The notes under the pieces are model-generated. The model worked only from the letters and a program-made list of their open reading frames with translations, searched no databases and was not told the origin of the DNA. DNA of 64,000 nucleotides from JAJCYK01 sp965212195 (GTDB taxonomy: Bacteria > Bacteroidota > Bacteroidia > Cytophagales > Cyclobacteriaceae), in the NCBI GenBank assembly GCA_965212195.1, contig CBDBUW010000015.1:310001-374000 (forward strand), written 5' to 3'. Positions 42,666 to 51,211 of the stretch are shown piece after piece. Position 1 is the stretch's first letter; the number at the start of each line of letters is the position of its first letter. A program made the translations under genes and the position numbers.

Positions 42666-42707
42666 CCGTCAACCGTCAACCGTCAACCGTCAACCGTCAA
42701 CCGTCAA
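42666..42707 (+). repeat. Tandem heptamer array, six CCGTCAA units
   Basis: Six exact 7-bp units, directly followed by an A run and dispersed repeat copy A. A shorter version (two units, GTCAACCGTCAA) precedes copy D at about 52730. The units are too short and unspaced for a CRISPR. Confidence 0.9.
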
Positions 42708-42715
42708 AAAAATAT

Positions 42716-42782
42716 TCCTCAATCTCAACTGTTGATACCCTTAATGATTAATTTAATAATGGGTGGGTGGGGGGCTCCCCTA
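42716..42782 (+). repeat. Dispersed 67-bp repeat, copy A
   Basis: 66 of 67 positions identical to copy B (44014-44080). Core features: CTCAACTGTTGATACCC, an AT-rich middle, then GGGTGGGTGGGGGGCTCCCC. Copies C and D lie at 52628 and 52749. Confidence 0.9.
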
Positions 42783-42982
42783 TGAACTATCCAAATAAAT
42801 CTTCACAAAAGAGGTTTTTGCACCCAGCCCAGAGCAAACCTACTTGCGTTTCAACTATTGTAACTGTAAGAGCAAAGTTCGATTGTCATTAACCAATAAA
42901 CGTTTTCTAATAAATTTTTTAGGTTCTCTGTTTACGTTTTCTCATTCTAAACCATAAAGAGCGTCAAAAAATATTAGATACC

Positions 42983-43900
42983 ATGAAAGCAAGAGTTTAT
43001 GAGTCAAAAACAAGGCTTAGTCATACCTGTATAAATTTTCTATCCGCTGTAATATTGATTTGTGCGATTACTATTAGTTGCAAGGACGATGAACCTGACG
43101 AGGTCGAACAACTTCACGAATGTGTGGAATATGAACCAAGCACCGACGACGGAGGTTTGGGTGGAGATTGGGAAGATCCTTTTGACGAGGACGAGCACAC
43201 CTTTACGGTACCAAATGACCCCGGTGGAGGATATGTGCAAGTCAGTCATAGTTCGCCGGTCGACATAATTCCCACACAGAACACCAATGTGAATCCCCCA
43301 ATAGCCGGAACAATTACAGGTGGTTCGGCTGCAACCACCTCCAACGAACAAATCAGGGTGGATGTTTTTGAAGTAGCACCAGGGCAAAGTTACCACGTCC
43401 TAGTCACTCAGTTTTGGAAGGCCCCAGCTGAACTTTACCCTTTAGGTTATTCAGGAAGCTGGACCTATCATAGTCGTGTGGACTGCTACGAGCCCAATGA
43501 TAATTTTGATCAAGCAAAGGCGATACCCACAGGTGAAATAATTGAAGCCTACGGAATCGCCGGATTTAGAGATTATTTTATTAGAAGTGGAGACCCACAT
43601 ACTAAAGACTGGTATCGATTCTCACTTCCTACGGCCATGGAGGTGGATATTGAGTTTCTGCAAGTAGCGCAAAATCAGCAAATAAATCTAGTGCTTTTCA
43701 ATAGTAGTGAACAAGTCATATTTTCTATCTCGGCAGATGAGGGGGCAACTTTTATTCATAGTGCAGGGATTTTAGACGCCGGCACCTGGTACCTCCAAGT
43801 CCATCCAATACCTGATACCCGTAAAGCTCAATTATCAGATGGAGACGAAATACCGGATCATTTCGATACTCCTTATCAGTTCGTAATTAATGTAAAATAG
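42983..43900 (+). CDS. Lipoprotein with PPC-like domain, flanked by repeats
   Basis: 305 residues. Lipobox TISC (Cys33 from the first ATG) after a rather long n-region, then a strongly acidic stretch (CKDDEPDEVEQL). The middle is a strand-rich domain; the C-terminal part (about 165-305) has the pattern of bacterial pre-peptidase C-terminal domains (CYEPNDNFDQAKAI, DWYRFSLP, LDAGTWYLQVHP). Probably a surface lipoprotein. It is flanked in direct orientation by repeat copies A (200 bp upstream) and B (113 bp downstream). No function assigned. Confidence 0.75.
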   Translation: MKARVYESKTRLSHTCINFLSAVILICAITISCKDDEPDEVEQLHECVEYEPSTDDGGLGGDWEDPFDEDEHTFTVPNDPGGGYVQVSHSSPVDIIPTQNTNVNPPIAGTITGGSAATTSNEQIRVDVFEVAPGQSYHVLVTQFWKAPAELYPLGYSGSWTYHSRVDCYEPNDNFDQAKAIPTGEIIEAYGIAGFRDYFIRSGDPHTKDWYRFSLPTAMEVDIEFLQVAQNQQINLVLFNSSEQVIFSISADEGATFIHSAGILDAGTWYLQVHPIPDTRKAQLSDGDEIPDHFDTPYQFVINVK

Positions 43901-44013
43901 TAATTCAACGATTCTGTGCCGGTTTTAGAGAAAGCATTAAGAAAGACATACCACAGTTTGTAGAGAGCAGTTTACCGTCTACCGTAGGCCTAAACCTAGA
44001 TCAAAAAAAATAA

Positions 44014-44080
44014 TCCTCAATCTCAACTGTTGATACCCTTAATGAGTAATTTAATAATGGGTGGGTGGGGGGCTCCCCTA
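44014..44080 (+). repeat. Dispersed 67-bp repeat, copy B
   Basis: Differs from copy A at one base inside the 67 bp and by a short indel in the A run before it. It lies between the lipoprotein gene at 42983 and the convergent gene at 44157. Confidence 0.9.
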
Positions 44081-44156
44081 ATACCGTAAAAGCATTGCTC
44101 GCGATTTCTGGCACGGCTACACTCTCAAATAGAACCTATTTACCTTTGCCCTAAGC

Positions 44157-44918
44157 CTATGATGGCTTCTCAAAAATAAACTCAAACAAGCTTTCTCCTA
44201 GTGGAATGTGGATATGAAATGATGCTGCATTAATCCTTTTGGGAAACATCACCAACCCCCTAACGCTTTCTCCTGGGTCTAAAATACCTGGTCCTAAATA
44301 ATCGTACTCAATATCTTCTCTTTCCCAGCTGTGGCTCTCAATGCTTTCGGCCATCACATTACTGGTGACAGCCAAAGCCGTTTGCGTTGCAAAATTAACA
44401 GCAGCTCGGGTCTCCGCTCGTTCAGCATCTTCTGCAGTCCAATCCGATTGTTGGTAATCCCGGGATTCTTGAACCGCTTCGTTGATGATTAATCCAATTA
44501 CCAGTAAATCGAGGAAAGTTTTGCCAGCTTTCTGAGAGCTGATCTTATGCTTCATAAAATGTTGGGCTTTCATTTCACCATAAGCTGGAATTTGCCATTG
44601 AAGTGGATGAAGAGAGTGACTCCCTGTTTGATACGCCGCAGAATTGTTGGGTTTCTGATGACCATTTTTATCATAGGCTTGATAATACATGGTCTGAGGA
44701 TGATAGCCTAGTTTCTGCTCGCTGTTATTTTCTATTTCGATATCAAATAGTAAGTGATCTCCGCGCATTACCAGGTTCTCAATATGCACTATTACTTGGT
44801 CGATCTCCTGGGTTTCATAGGGTCGCACCATATAAGCTGGGGTACCGGCAGGCACTAGTATCCTGGGACCACAAGCGGCAAACAGACCTAATAAGGCCAA
44901 TAGTATAGTTGGTTTCAT
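44157..44918 (-). CDS. Lipoprotein of unknown function
   Basis: Start set at ATG 44918 (the frame opens at 44954), which begins a lipoprotein signal with lipobox LFAAC (Cys16); 253 residues. The first half is an Ig-like sandwich (VIVHIENLVMRGDHLLFDIEIENNS). The middle is helical with a weakly hydrophobic stretch (TFLDLLVIGLIINEAV), and the end is again stranded (GPGILDPGESVRGLVMFP). The sequence suggests a conjugative-transposon TraN-like or DUF4138-like sandwich at best, without a firm match. Transcribed alone. Confidence 0.7.
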   Translation of the reverse strand: MKPTILLALLGLFAACGPRILVPAGTPAYMVRPYETQEIDQVIVHIENLVMRGDHLLFDIEIENNSEQKLGYHPQTMYYQAYDKNGHQKPNNSAAYQTGSHSLHPLQWQIPAYGEMKAQHFMKHKISSQKAGKTFLDLLVIGLIINEAVQESRDYQQSDWTAEDAERAETRAAVNFATQTALAVTSNVMAESIESHSWEREDIEYDYLGPGILDPGESVRGLVMFPKRINAASFHIHIPLGESLFEFIFEKPS

Positions 44919-45089
44919 GGTTAGTAGTGGTTTTAATACTTTGTTAAAACACAAACTTTATGCCATATCAAATCCCAGACCGCGGTATTTTCTACTTACT
45001 GATATTAATTTTTAAAGACGTATTACGGATCAATTCCGGAGATGAGCGAGATCATTTTAATTCTGCAGATCTTGCTATATAAATAGTAT

Positions 45090-45764
45090 ATGAAACCTTT
45101 ATTATTGGCACTACTGATGGGTCTTTTCTTTACTAAAAGCCAACAAAGCCACCACCCTGTTGAAGAGAAATTAATTAAACTTCCGCAACCGGCCTACCGA
45201 AGTGGAACTTCCGTAGAAGAGGCCATAAAAGCCCGTCGTTCCGTACGATCTTATGCCCAAGACTCTTTGAGCTTGGCCCATCTTTCGCAAATATTATGGG
45301 CCATCCAGGGCCAAACTTCACCCGGTGGATACCGCACCGCTCCTTCAGCGGGCGCTCTTTATCCTTTAGAAATCTATATTGTAGTAGGTGAGGTACAGGA
45401 TTTGACCTCCGGAGTCTACAAATACCATCCTCAACGCCATGGGATCACTTTGGAATTGGAGGGTGACAAGCGAAAACCTGTGGCCAGAGCCTCGGTTATG
45501 CAAAACTGGATGGCACAGGCACCGCTGATGCTGGTGATCACCGCAGTTTACTCTCGTACCACTACAAAATACGGTCCACAAGGCAAAAGATATGCGCATA
45601 TGGAAGTAGGACATGCTGCACAAAACGTTTACCTGCAAGCGGTATCATTGAATCTGGGGACTGTGATGGTAGGGGCCTTCGGGGATATGGTGATTAAGAA
45701 CATCCTTTCTTTAAAAAAATCTGAAGAACCACTAGCCATCATGCCGGTTGGCTACAACAAATAA
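45090..45764 (+). CDS. SagB/ThcOx-type nitroreductase-fold dehydrogenase
   Basis: 224 residues with an N-terminal hydrophobic signal (MKPLLLALLMGLFF), unusual for an FMN enzyme and suggesting export. Motifs: ARRSVRSYAQDSLSLAHLSQILWAIQG (FMN-binding N-terminus), TAPSAGALYPLEIYIVVG, AHMEVGHAAQNVYLQA and the C-terminal MPVGYNK. Family knowledge: SagB-type enzymes oxidise azolines in peptide natural products, but many short relatives are free-standing with unknown substrates. No cyclodehydratase or precursor peptide genes are nearby, so peptide modification is unlikely here. Confidence 0.85.
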   Translation: MKPLLLALLMGLFFTKSQQSHHPVEEKLIKLPQPAYRSGTSVEEAIKARRSVRSYAQDSLSLAHLSQILWAIQGQTSPGGYRTAPSAGALYPLEIYIVVGEVQDLTSGVYKYHPQRHGITLELEGDKRKPVARASVMQNWMAQAPLMLVITAVYSRTTTKYGPQGKRYAHMEVGHAAQNVYLQAVSLNLGTVMVGAFGDMVIKNILSLKKSEEPLAIMPVGYNK

Positions 45765-45856
45765 ATTGCCAAAGACAAATTTGACTTCTGCTACTAAAAC
45801 AACAAATTATGAATTGCAAATTGTTAATTGTTAATTCATAATTGCTAATTTCCCCC

Positions 45857-46741
45857 ATGAGCCATAAAGCCGGTTTTGTAAGCATCGTAGGCAAACCCAA
45901 TGCCGGTAAATCCACCCTAATGAATGCACTGGTAGGGGAACGGCTATCCATTATCACCCGTAAAGCCCAGACTACCCGTCATCGCATCATGGGCATCATC
46001 AGCGGCCAAGATTTTCAGATCGTATATTCCGATACTCCCGGCATTATCAAACCCCAGTATCAATTGCAGGAAAGTATGATGCGTTTTGTACAGTCTTCCC
46101 TGGTAGACGCCGACGTGATCCTGTGGATCGTAGAACTTGGTGAAAAAATGGACCTGGAATTGGATATCCTACAAAAGATCAGTCAGGCCCGTACTCCGGT
46201 TCTTTTAATTCTCAACAAGATGGATCTGGCTCAGGGCACCCAACTGGCAGACAAGCTGCAATATTGGGAGCAACAAACTCAGGGCACCTCGGTAGCCCGC
46301 ATCATACCCATCTCCGCTCTGCAAAATATTAATATTGATCAGGTGATGGATGCGATATTAGAAAACTTACCTGAGCATCCGGCATACTTTCCGAAAGATA
46401 GTCTTACGGACAAGCCCGAACGTTTCTTCGCCGCCGAGATCATAAGGGAAAAGATCTTTGAGAACTATAAAAAGGAGGTACCCTATTCCTGCGAAGTGGT
46501 GATCACGGAGTTCAAGGAGGAGGAGGATATTATTCGCATGCGTGCGGAGATCTATGTGGAACGAAAAAGCCAAAAAGGGATCATAATAGGCAAACAAGGA
46601 ACGGCCTTAAAAAAAGTAGGTACCGACGCCCGTAAGGACATGGAACAATTCTTTCAAAAGAAAGTGTTCCTGGAGCAGTTTGTCAAAGTAGAGCCGGATT
46701 GGAGAAAGAAAGGGCAGAAGCTAAAGCGGTTCGGATATTGA
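45857..46741 (+). CDS. era: GTPase Era
   Basis: ATG 45857 is preferred over an upstream TTG at 45842; 294 residues. GTPase motifs: G1 GKPNAGKST, G3 DTPGI, G4 NKMD. The C-terminal KH domain (about 205-285: EVPYSCEVVITEF, KGIIIGKQGTALKKVGTDARK) ends in the usual LKRFGY. Family knowledge: binds 16S rRNA near the anti-Shine-Dalgarno end and is needed for small-subunit assembly. Complete and normal length; a housekeeping gene that confirms chromosomal context. Confidence 0.97.
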   Translation: MSHKAGFVSIVGKPNAGKSTLMNALVGERLSIITRKAQTTRHRIMGIISGQDFQIVYSDTPGIIKPQYQLQESMMRFVQSSLVDADVILWIVELGEKMDLELDILQKISQARTPVLLILNKMDLAQGTQLADKLQYWEQQTQGTSVARIIPISALQNINIDQVMDAILENLPEHPAYFPKDSLTDKPERFFAAEIIREKIFENYKKEVPYSCEVVITEFKEEEDIIRMRAEIYVERKSQKGIIIGKQGTALKKVGTDARKDMEQFFQKKVFLEQFVKVEPDWRKKGQKLKRFGY

Positions 46742-47084
46742 CCGTTACTTAGCTATTTCACAAAGGGCTACAAAGGAGCTCGAATATTCGCAGAGCAATT
46801 ATCCCGAAGCTTACTAGAATCGGGCCTTCGCGAAAATGGCTGTATGAAAACGTAGTGAGAGCGATATCAGAAATTTTTGATGTTTGAATCCGACGGCCCA
46901 GTCGGAGGAGTTTAAAAAATTCAAGCTTGAACGGAGTTTACTAGCCTGTTTTTCGCGTCAGCTCTAGATTTTTTGCTTACTTTTTATCAATGAAAAGAGT
47001 AAGAACCTACTTTATCATCGCCTAGTTGGCGGATTTACAGCAAACTTTGTTAATTAACAACTATTCTATGTTAAAAGGTCTCAA
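46742..47084. other. 343-bp intergenic region with a hairpin near 46976-47003
   Basis: No gene on either strand. It contains CTTACTTTTT (from 46976) and AAAAGAGTAAG (to 47003) as an imperfect inverted repeat after a T-rich tract. The whole stretch has the look of an untranslated dispersed element rather than a gene remnant. Confidence 0.45.
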
Positions 47085-47999
47085 ATGAAAAGCTACCACA
47101 TTCATCTCCAAAAAGAACAAACCTCCATCCCTTGCTCCGATGATCAGTCCATACTGGATTGTACCTTGGCAGCGGGGATCAATCACATTCATGCCTGTGG
47201 TGGATTTGGCAAGTGCTCTACCTGCCGCATCGCTGTCAATGAAGGGCTGCAATTTTGTTCGGACCGTAATGAGTGTGAACAGGAAATCGCTGATAAACTG
47301 AACTTTCCAGCACAGGTACGACTGGCATGTCAGACCAAAATAAACGGTGATGTGGATATAAGACGATTGATCTCTGACCAGATAGACATGGAAATCGTAA
47401 ACCAGCAGTTCGCCGATGATTCCACTACATCGCTGGGCTCAGAAAAGTACCTCTCCATTGTGTTCACCGATATTGAGAACTACACACCTTTTGTGGAGAA
47501 GTTCCCACCTTATGATGTTGTTCATGTTTTGAATCGTTATTTGATGATCATGAACCAAGCGGTAAAGGACCACGGTGGTTTTATCAGTGATGTAGCCGGT
47601 GATGGCATCCTGGCGGTTTTTGGCAATGAATCGGAAGCCGATAATAGTGTTATGGAATCGGTAACAGCAGTTGGTGAGATGCTCAAGCAGCTGCAGGAGT
47701 TCAACAAGTACCTGCAATTGAATTACCAAAGCAGCTTTAAGATCAGGGTAGGCATACACTACGGACCGGTTATTTTAGGACCCGTGGATACTGGATCCAT
47801 GAAGAAGCTGGCGGTTATGGGTGACAGTGTGAATATGGCCAGCCGCATCGAAAATGCAAATAAAACCTTTGGCACCACTACCCTGCTATCTGAAGAAGCC
47901 TACCACAAAGTCAAGGACCGGTACCCGGACCTTAATTGCCATAAAACTAAACTAAAAGGTAAGTCTGGAGAGTTTAAGCTCTTTGAAATGCCATATTAA
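47085..47999 (+). CDS. [2Fe-2S] ferredoxin-class III nucleotidyl cyclase fusion
   Basis: 304 residues, cytoplasmic. Residues 1-95 are a plant-type ferredoxin domain with all four iron ligands: Cys38, Cys44, Cys47 and Cys82 (ACGGFGKCSTC, then LACQ). Residues about 120-300 are a class III cyclase domain with both metal-binding aspartates, Asp129 (FTDIENYTPF) and Asp173 (AGDGILAVFG), and the transition-state region GDSVNMASRIENAN. All core residues are present, so it should be active on ATP or GTP. I infer that the redox state of the cluster controls cAMP (or cGMP) production. Transcribed alone; no CRP-like gene in the window. Confidence 0.9.
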   Translation: MKSYHIHLQKEQTSIPCSDDQSILDCTLAAGINHIHACGGFGKCSTCRIAVNEGLQFCSDRNECEQEIADKLNFPAQVRLACQTKINGDVDIRRLISDQIDMEIVNQQFADDSTTSLGSEKYLSIVFTDIENYTPFVEKFPPYDVVHVLNRYLMIMNQAVKDHGGFISDVAGDGILAVFGNESEADNSVMESVTAVGEMLKQLQEFNKYLQLNYQSSFKIRVGIHYGPVILGPVDTGSMKKLAVMGDSVNMASRIENANKTFGTTTLLSEEAYHKVKDRYPDLNCHKTKLKGKSGEFKLFEMPY

Positions 48000-48031
48000 T
48001 ATTTCGAATGTTGTTCGGGGATTGGCAATTA

Positions 48032-49309
48032 TCATTCATCTCTATACACCACCCCGTCTTTCATCACGAATCTTACCTTGACCATGGCATTGATGTCCTC
48101 TATAGGATCACCATCCACCGCTACCAGGTCGGCCAGCATGCCGTCTTCCACAGTACCGATCTTGTCCGAAACACCCAACATTTCTGCGGCCACTATGGTA
48201 GCTGCTTTAATGGTTTCCATAGCGGGCATACCGCCCTCCACCATATATATAAATTCTTTGCCGTTTTCGCCGTGAGGTGACACTCCGGTGTCGGTTCCAA
48301 AAGCTATCTTGACCCCTCTTTTATAAGCTTTGGCAAAGGTGCTCTCGATAACAGGTCCGATAGCTGCCGCTTTGGGTACGATCACCGCTGGGAAATATCC
48401 TTTCACCTTAGCCTTTTCTCCCACAAACTTGCCTGCTACTATAGTAGGTACATAGTAGGTCCCCCGCTCTTTCATCAGATCCATTACCTCTTCTGACATA
48501 TAAGTACCGTGCTCAATGGAGGTGACTCCTCCCAGAACTGCTCGTTTCATACCTTCGGCGCCATGGGCATGAGCAGCCACGTGCATGCCGTACTCATGGG
48601 CAGTAGCCACGATGGACTGAATCTCTTCCAGAGTAAATTGAGGGTTGTCTCCGCTGGAGGCCATACTCAGAACTCCTCCGGTAGCGGTGATCTTTATGAC
48701 GTTGGAACCATCTTTGTAGCGTTGTCGCACGGCTTTACGGGCTTCCCAGGGCCCGTTAATCACTCCTTCCTCAGGTCCCGGATCATCCACCAAATCCCTA
48801 CGGTACCCGTTAGTGGGATCGGCATGCCCACCGGTAGTTCCAATGCTTTTACCTGATGTATAAATGCGGGGGCCTTTGACCCATCCACCATCAATCGCTT
48901 TACGTAAGGCTATATTGACCCCACTGCCTCCCAGATCTCTAACCGTAGTAAAACCTGCCATTAAAGTACGTTCCGCATAGGCTGCAGCTCGATATGCAAC
49001 ATCTTCCTTGTTCAGGGTGAAACGCTCCAAATAGCTCTTAGCACTGGATTCCCCCTCGATATGGATGTGCATATCCATTAATCCCGGCATTAAGGTGTAG
49101 TTTTTCAGGTCAATAGCCTGGTTCAACCCCGCATCCTGGTACCCTTTTTGTACCGAAACGATCTTGTTGCCTTCCACAACCACCGTCATCTCCTGTTGCA
49201 CCTTGTTGCTTTTGGCATCGATCAGCTTGCCAGCGTGGATATAAGTTTGCTGCGCCGTCAGTCCCAAGGTCCAATAAAATAGTATTGAAATAGTAAGTAG
49301 CCTTATCAT
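48032..49309 (-). CDS. Secreted amidohydrolase (imidazolonepropionase/prolidase-like)
   Basis: ATG 49309 begins a good signal peptide (MIRLLTISILFYWTLGLTAQ); the frame opens at 49366. 425 residues. Metal ligands of the amidohydrolase family are in place: HIH in GLMDMHIHIEG, HAHGAEG, SIEHGTYM and the Asp in FGTDTGVSPHG. The N-terminal strands (IHAGKLIDAKSN, MTVVVEGNKIVSV) and C-terminal GTVEDGMLADLVAVDGDP match the small composite domain. Family knowledge: these exported enzymes hydrolyse imidodipeptides or similar amides. Transcribed alone; its gene is separated from the T9SS gene by a terminator. Confidence 0.92.
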   Translation of the reverse strand: MIRLLTISILFYWTLGLTAQQTYIHAGKLIDAKSNKVQQEMTVVVEGNKIVSVQKGYQDAGLNQAIDLKNYTLMPGLMDMHIHIEGESSAKSYLERFTLNKEDVAYRAAAYAERTLMAGFTTVRDLGGSGVNIALRKAIDGGWVKGPRIYTSGKSIGTTGGHADPTNGYRRDLVDDPGPEEGVINGPWEARKAVRQRYKDGSNVIKITATGGVLSMASSGDNPQFTLEEIQSIVATAHEYGMHVAAHAHGAEGMKRAVLGGVTSIEHGTYMSEEVMDLMKERGTYYVPTIVAGKFVGEKAKVKGYFPAVIVPKAAAIGPVIESTFAKAYKRGVKIAFGTDTGVSPHGENGKEFIYMVEGGMPAMETIKAATIVAAEMLGVSDKIGTVEDGMLADLVAVDGDPIEDINAMVKVRFVMKDGVVYRDE

Positions 49310-49364
49310 GTTAGTGCGGTTTATAATGATGGCTTTGAAGATAGGGATTAATATCAATCCACAC

Positions 49365-49395
49365 AAAGGCAGGCTCTTTGCAAAAGCCTGCCTTT
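49365..49395 (-). terminator. Terminator downstream of the T9SS-sorted gene
   Basis: Perfect 11-bp stem AAAGGCAGGCT (49365-49375) and its complement (49385-49395), 9-nt loop, with Ts on the minus strand. It lies 46 bp after the stop at 49442 and overlaps the upstream region of the amidohydrolase gene. Confidence 0.85.
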
Positions 49396-49441
49396 AAAAT
49401 CCGAACGCTCATTAAACGTTCTTCTCACCTTAACTTCATAC

Positions 49442-51196
49442 TTACGGCTTGATCAGTTTGGTAAGTACTGTTCTTTTCGCGGTGTGTATTTTGAGCACAT
49501 ATATCCCATTAGCCCATGGAGAAGTGTCCAGTTTTACCTGTGAGAGACCATCATATTGTTTACTAAATAAAGATTGACCTTTCATCGACCAAAGTTCCAG
49601 CATAAGTGGTTGGGAACCCGATCCCATATCGACCGTTAAGGTGCTCTGCACCGGATTGGGGTATATCTTAAATCCTGAGATGTCTACCTCCTCTGTAGCC
49701 ACCACATTTAATTCAACGCAATCCGAAAAATTGGAACAACCGTTTTTCGTGATACGTACCGCATAAATACCCCCATCGGTTACATTGAAGGTCCTGCCGG
49801 TAGCGCCATCAATAGGCGCATGCCCCAGAGCACAATTCACCCATTGATAATCGGCGTTGGTTTCATTGGCAATGAGTGTAAGTCCACTTTGAGTGATGGA
49901 ATTATCGGCTTGATCGCAGGCTTGATTCCAGGCACATAAGGTAAAGTCCCCGCCCTCTTCAGTCAAATAACTAAATACCCTGATATAAACGGTTTCGCCA
50001 GCCCAGTTTGGATCATAAAAAGTACCCTTATCCTCTAATTCCAGACAGAACAATTCACTAAAGGCACCACAAGTGCCTCTGTAGATAGTAATGGATTTTG
50101 AGGTAGACCCTATTAGATTGGAGGTTTCCAAAGTAAGGTACCCGGAAACCGGCACTTCCGTTTTAAACCACACATCACCTCCAAAATAGGCCCCGCAAGT
50201 GGGGTCTGGCGCTGTTCCTGCTGACTGAGCGGTAGCCAGGTCATTGCTAAATTGGCTGGAAATGCAGCTTTCTCCGGCGGTTAATTCAATGGCATTTTCG
50301 CAATTATCATTAGTGACCAAAGCCGGCTCCCACAGACACATTTCAAACCCTCCCCCTTCTTCTGTAAGATAGCTAAATACCCTTATGTATACCGTTTCGC
50401 CAACATGGTTGGATAAGTCAAAGTTTACCTCGGTATTTAGTTGACTGCATTGCAACTCCACAAAATCCCCGCACGCTCCGCTATAAATCACCAAAGACCT
50501 GGCGGTGCTCCCTGCCAAATTACGGGTCTCGACCCTCAAAATACCACTTGTCGGCACCGCTGTAGTAAACCATACGTCTCCTCCCATATAAGAGCCACAG
50601 GAAGGATTAGAAACGATACTTAAGGATTCCTCAGTGGCAAAAGCATTGCTGAACAGATCCAGGCGGCACAATTCATCCGGATCGATTTTAATAGCATTAG
50701 CACAGTTATCATTTGCCGGAATTTCAGGTTCATAGACACATAGATCAAAGCCTGAACCTGCTACTTCTCCATAACTGTGGACTCTCAGGTAGATAATCTC
50801 CCCGGCCAAGTCTGGACCATAAAAAGTCTTTTCATGATCCAGTTGTACACAAAGTACTTCTTCAAAGTTACCACAGCTTCCGGAATACAGACTGAAAGCA
50901 TGGGGCGTTGACCCTGCATGATTGTTGGTTTCAATTCTCAGAGCCCCAGAAGCGGGTATCTCCACAGTAAACCACACATCGCCTCCTTGATACTGGCCGC
51001 AGCTGGGTTCAGGGGCTACGCCGGATTCCTCGGTAGCGGATATATTATCGAACTGCAGGTTGGTGCAGGAAGTGCCTACCGTCAGAGGGGAGGCATTGTT
51101 GCAGTGGTCGTTGGCTTGGCTCCATAGAGTGAGTGAGGTACCTAATAGAAGCCACAACAAAAGCAGTGCTAAATTGATGTTCACTAGGAAACGCAT
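49442..51196 (-). CDS. Secreted triple-repeat protein with T9SS sorting domain
   Basis: 584 residues, signal peptide about 1-27. Three tandem copies of a PPC-like beta-sandwich of about 130 residues (about 30-160, 163-292, 296-425), each with NDNC.NA at the start, GGDVWF, SGSCG/SGACG/RGTCG, then ETVYIRVFSY and an end in CLWEP or CVYEP. An Ig-like segment (about 430-495) leads to a type A T9SS sorting domain (about 505-584: FKIYPNPVQSTLTV, NGIYVLKIHT). Exported and anchored or released by type IX secretion. It is likely structural or adhesive, with no catalytic part. The lipoprotein gene at 51212 is just upstream on the same strand (15 bp), so they are an operon. Confidence 0.88.
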   Translation of the reverse strand: MRFLVNINLALLLLWLLLGTSLTLWSQANDHCNNASPLTVGTSCTNLQFDNISATEESGVAPEPSCGQYQGGDVWFTVEIPASGALRIETNNHAGSTPHAFSLYSGSCGNFEEVLCVQLDHEKTFYGPDLAGEIIYLRVHSYGEVAGSGFDLCVYEPEIPANDNCANAIKIDPDELCRLDLFSNAFATEESLSIVSNPSCGSYMGGDVWFTTAVPTSGILRVETRNLAGSTARSLVIYSGACGDFVELQCSQLNTEVNFDLSNHVGETVYIRVFSYLTEEGGGFEMCLWEPALVTNDNCENAIELTAGESCISSQFSNDLATAQSAGTAPDPTCGAYFGGDVWFKTEVPVSGYLTLETSNLIGSTSKSITIYRGTCGAFSELFCLELEDKGTFYDPNWAGETVYIRVFSYLTEEGGDFTLCAWNQACDQADNSITQSGLTLIANETNADYQWVNCALGHAPIDGATGRTFNVTDGGIYAVRITKNGCSNFSDCVELNVVATEEVDISGFKIYPNPVQSTLTVDMGSGSQPLMLELWSMKGQSLFSKQYDGLSQVKLDTSPWANGIYVLKIHTAKRTVLTKLIKP

Positions 51197-51211
51197 GGCT
51201 AAAAATGATAT

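Larger units (their letters stand above)
42443..42982. other. 540-bp intergenic region with heptamer array and dispersed repeat
   Basis: No plausible gene. It contains six tandem CCGTCAA units at 42666-42707 and dispersed repeat copy A at 42716-42782, and must hold the promoters of the sigma factor and of the lipoprotein gene at 42983. Confidence 0.6.

Noticed and set aside
42666..42707. CRISPR array
   Set aside because: Units are 7 bp with no spacers and there are no cas genes in the window.
42486..42785. 99-codon plus-strand frame
   Set aside because: It reads through the CCGTCAA array and repeat A, giving a repetitive VNRQPST translation.
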